A stretch of DNA of 7,628 bases from SAR324 cluster bacterium. Its GTDB lineage: Bacteria > SAR324 > JACQKK01. Of the stretch, positions 5,270 through 7,628 are shown piece after piece (positions within the stretch are counted from its first letter, which is position 1; the number at the start of each line of letters is the position of its first letter). The notes beneath the pieces were generated by a model. It was not told the origin of the DNA, ran no database searches, and saw only the letters and a program-made list of their open reading frames with translations. A program made the position numbers and the translations under genes. The DNA lies in the NCBI GenBank assembly GCA_022572825.1, contig JACZVE010000142.1:1-7628 (forward strand), read 5' to 3'.

Positions 5270-7628
5270 ATGCCCGAGAACCAGCCCAAATCCTGGATCG
5301 AGAAGGCCGCCGAGGCGCTGCGGCTCATTCCCACTATTCGTGAGGGAGGCGAAGCCCCTGCCACCGGCGCCGCGGAAGGGGAACTGCGGAGCTTTCCGCC
5401 GTTTGAGCAGTGGAAGGACTGGGAGGAGTACGACGCCCAGGCCTGGCCGCGCGCCGTGAAGCGGCATTACCATTTGGTGCCGACGACCTGCTTCAATTGC
5501 GAGTCGGCTTGCGGGCTGGTGGCCTTTATCGACAAGGAGACGGGGCGGGTGCGGCGCTTCGAGGGCAATCCCCACCACCCCGCATCCCGGGGCCGGGTCT
5601 GTGCCAAGGGACCCGCCACCATCAATCAGATCGACGACCCGGAGCGCATCCTCTATCCCCTGCGGCGCAAGGGAAAGCGCGGCGGCGGGGAATGGGAGCG
5701 CATCTCCTGGGATGTGGCCCTGGACGAGATCGCCGCCAAAATCCGCAAGACGCTCCAGGAGGGGCGCACCAACGAGGTGGTCTACCATGTGGGCCGGCCG
5801 GGCCACGAGGGGTTCATGGACCGGGTGCTCCGCAGTTGGGGCGTGGACGGCCACAACAGCCACACCAACATCTGCTCCTCCGGCGCGCGGCTGGGCTATG
5901 CCCTCTGGCAGGGGTTCGACCGCCCCTCGCCGGACTTCGCCAATGCCCGCTTCATCCTGCTGCTCAGCGCCCACCTGGAGTCGGGCCACTACTTCAACCC
6001 CCACGCCCAGCGGATTATCGAAGCCCGGATGGAGGGCGCCGGGCTGGCGGTGATGGACCCCCGGCTCTCCAACACGGCCAGCATGGCCGACGAGTGGTTG
6101 CCCACCTATCCCGGCTCCGAGGCGGCGGTGCTGCTTGCCATGGCGCGGACGATCCTCGCCGAGGGGATGACCAACGAGGCCTTTCTCCGGGACTGGGTGA
6201 ACTGGCCGGATTACCTGCGGGCCAAGCACCCCGGCCGCCCGGTGGAATTCGAGCAGGTGGTGCCGGCGCTGCTGGAGGACTATGCCGAGTTCACCCCCGA
6301 GTTCGCCGCGCGGGAGGCGGGCGTGGACGCGGAGGCGATCGTGCGGGTCGCCCGGCGGATCGGGGAGGCGGGGACGCGCTTCGCCGCCCACAGCTGGCGC
6401 GGACCGGCCACGGGAAATCTCGGCGGATGGCAGGTTTCGCGCTGCCTCCACTTCGTCAGCGTGCTGGTGGGCGCCGTGGGGACTCCGGGGGGGACGCTGC
6501 CCAACGGCTGGAACAAGTTCAAGCCGACCCTGTTCGACGATCCACCGCCGCAGAAGTCGTGGAACGAGCTCCACTTTCCGCCCGAGTATCCGCTGAGCCA
6601 CTACGAGATGAGCCCCATTCTGCCCCATCTCGTACGCGAGGGGCGGGGGCGCATGGAGGTCTACTTCACCCGGGTGTTCAACCCGGTGTGGACCTTTCCG
6701 GACGGGTTCTCCTGGATCGAGATGCTGCGGGACGAGGCCAGCGTCGGCACCCACGTGGCCCTCACCCCCACCTGGAACGAGACGGCGACCTTCGCCGATT
6801 ACGTGCTGCCCATGGGCCACGCCTCGGAACGGCACGACCTGAACAGCTACGAGACTCACGCGGGCACGTGGATCGCCTTCCGCCAGCCGGTGTTGCGCCG
6901 CTTCGCCGAGGAGAACGGGCGCGCGGTGACGTTCACCCACGAGGTGAACCCCGGCGAGGTGTGGGAGGAGGACGAGTTTTGGATCGAGCTCTCCTGGCGC
7001 ATGGATCCGGACGGCGATCTGGGTATCCGGAAGCACTTCCTCTCGCCCTACCGGGAGGGGGAGAAGATTTCCGTCGACGAGTACTACCGCTACATCTTCG
7101 AGCACACCCCGCGGCTACCCGAGGCGGCGGCCAAGGAGAACCTGACGCCGCTGGAATATATGAAGCGCTACGGCGCCTTCGAGGTGGAACCCGCCACCTA
7201 CCGCAAGCACGAGGCGTCCCTGAGCGAGGAGGCGCTGGCGGGCAGCCGCACCGACCCGGAAACGGGGCTGGTCACCCGGGACGGCGAGGCGGTCGGCGTC
7301 TCGGTCGGCGGCGCAGCCCGGGTGGGGTTCCCCACCCCCTCCCGGCGGCTGGAACTGTATTCCGCCACCATGGCCGAGTGGGGCTGGCCGGAGTACGCGC
7401 TGCCGGCCTACATCAAGAGCCACATCCACCCGGACGCGCTGGATGCCACGCGGCACGAGTGCGTGCTGGTGCCCACCTTCCGGCTGCCCAACCTGATCCA
7501 CAGCCGCTCGAGCAACGCCAAATGGCTGGTGGAAATCTCCCACCGCAACCCCATCTGGCTGCACACCGCCGATGCCGCGGCGCTGGGGGTCGTTACCGGA
7601 GACTTGTTGAAGGTTTGCACCGACATCG
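5270..7628 (+). CDS. Molybdopterin oxidoreductase catalytic subunit, partial
   Basis: Catalytic Mo/W-bisPGD subunit of the DMSO reductase superfamily. 786 residues are visible and the gene runs off the window. The N-terminal [4Fe-4S] site is C74-x2-C77-x3-C81-x29-C111 (CFNCESAC ... RVCAKG). Residues 145-160 (RISWDVALDEIA) are the usual start of the molybdopterin domain. C202 in NICSSGARLGYALW is the likely metal ligand, as in Cys-ligated polysulfide, thiosulfate or nitrate-type enzymes. Cofactor-binding segments include DPRLSNTASMADEWLP, LVGAVGTPGGTLPNGWN and TPTWNETATFADYVLPMGHA. From about residue 730 (LVPTFRLPNLIHSRSSNAKW) the C-terminal MopB cap domain begins. The first 30 residues have no RR motif or hydrophobic leader, so no Tat export signal is seen. 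The frame is closed upstream by a TGA at 5249; starts possible are GTG 5261 and ATG 5270, neither with a strong ribosome site. It pairs with the upstream NrfD gene. The substrate cannot be told; polysulfide/thiosulfate/tetrathionate-like is a guess. Confidence 0.9.
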   Translation, partial: MPENQPKSWIEKAAEALRLIPTIREGGEAPATGAAEGELRSFPPFEQWKDWEEYDAQAWPRAVKRHYHLVPTTCFNCESACGLVAFIDKETGRVRRFEGNPHHPASRGRVCAKGPATINQIDDPERILYPLRRKGKRGGGEWERISWDVALDEIAAKIRKTLQEGRTNEVVYHVGRPGHEGFMDRVLRSWGVDGHNSHTNICSSGARLGYALWQGFDRPSPDFANARFILLLSAHLESGHYFNPHAQRIIEARMEGAGLAVMDPRLSNTASMADEWLPTYPGSEAAVLLAMARTILAEGMTNEAFLRDWVNWPDYLRAKHPGRPVEFEQVVPALLEDYAEFTPEFAAREAGVDAEAIVRVARRIGEAGTRFAAHSWRGPATGNLGGWQVSRCLHFVSVLVGAVGTPGGTLPNGWNKFKPTLFDDPPPQKSWNELHFPPEYPLSHYEMSPILPHLVREGRGRMEVYFTRVFNPVWTFPDGFSWIEMLRDEASVGTHVALTPTWNETATFADYVLPMGHASERHDLNSYETHAGTWIAFRQPVLRRFAEENGRAVTFTHEVNPGEVWEEDEFWIELSWRMDPDGDLGIRKHFLSPYREGEKISVDEYYRYIFEHTPRLPEAAAKENLTPLEYMKRYGAFEVEPATYRKHEASLSEEALAGSRTDPETGLVTRDGEAVGVSVGGAARVGFPTPSRRLELYSATMAEWGWPEYALPAYIKSHIHPDALDATRHECVLVPTFRLPNLIHSRSSNAKWLVEISHRNPIWLHTADAAALGVVTGDLLKVCTDI

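Noticed and set aside
5183..7105. 640-codon minus-strand open frame antisense to the molybdoenzyme gene
   Set aside because: Its composition is low-complexity (His/Pro/Gly/Arg-rich) with no domain. The opposite strand has all the cluster and cofactor motifs, so this is a codon-bias shadow.
1..7628. CRISPR array, tRNA, rRNA or riboswitch
   Set aside because: No regularly spaced repeats, tRNA-like cloverleaf or rRNA-like sequence was seen when reading both strands by eye; no computation was run.

Overview
The window comes from a GC-rich bacterial genome. The gene types (a CISM-type molybdoenzyme operon plus IS4 and IS256 elements) fit a proteobacterium with respiratory or sulfur/nitrogen metabolism. 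No marker fixes the genus, so that is inference.

Layout. Bases 1-142 are a short non-coding edge with a G/C-run hairpin. Bases 143-1620 are an IS4-family insertion sequence whose plus-strand transposase carries the full DDE/YREK signature. Its last ~61 residues are knocked out of frame by an extra C in a C6 run near 1412. Bases 1621-1839 are AT-richer and hold no convincing gene. Bases 1840-2553 (minus strand) encode a lone, lower-GC HNH nuclease of the ZRANB3-like zinc type with an uncharacterised C-terminal half. Bases 2577-3952 are a structurally complete IS256-family element with an intact transposase on the minus strand. From 3953 the plus strand is the remaining 3' part of a ferredoxin-NrfD fusion gene, then a 120-nt gap holding a tightly packed 37-codon ORF, then a molybdopterin oxidoreductase catalytic subunit that runs off the end of the window.

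How it fits together. The NrfD protein (8 predicted membrane helices, with the tail of a [4Fe-4S] electron-transfer domain) and the Mo/W-bisPGD subunit are two parts of one membrane redox complex (catalytic, Fe-S and quinone-interacting roles). The IS256 element has removed the promoter and most of the Fe-S domain from this operon. The missing part is not on the other side of the element and no target duplication is visible, so the junction looks like an IS-mediated rearrangement rather than a simple insertion. The same element ends 23 nt before the HNH start codon, so it has probably also separated that gene from its native promoter.

No CRISPR array, tRNA or rRNA was seen. The points most worth a second look are the IS256 junction, the HNH protein's C-terminal domain, the unusual complex architecture (ferredoxin fused to NrfD, catalytic subunit without a twin-arginine leader) and the tiny ORF packed between the two complex genes.
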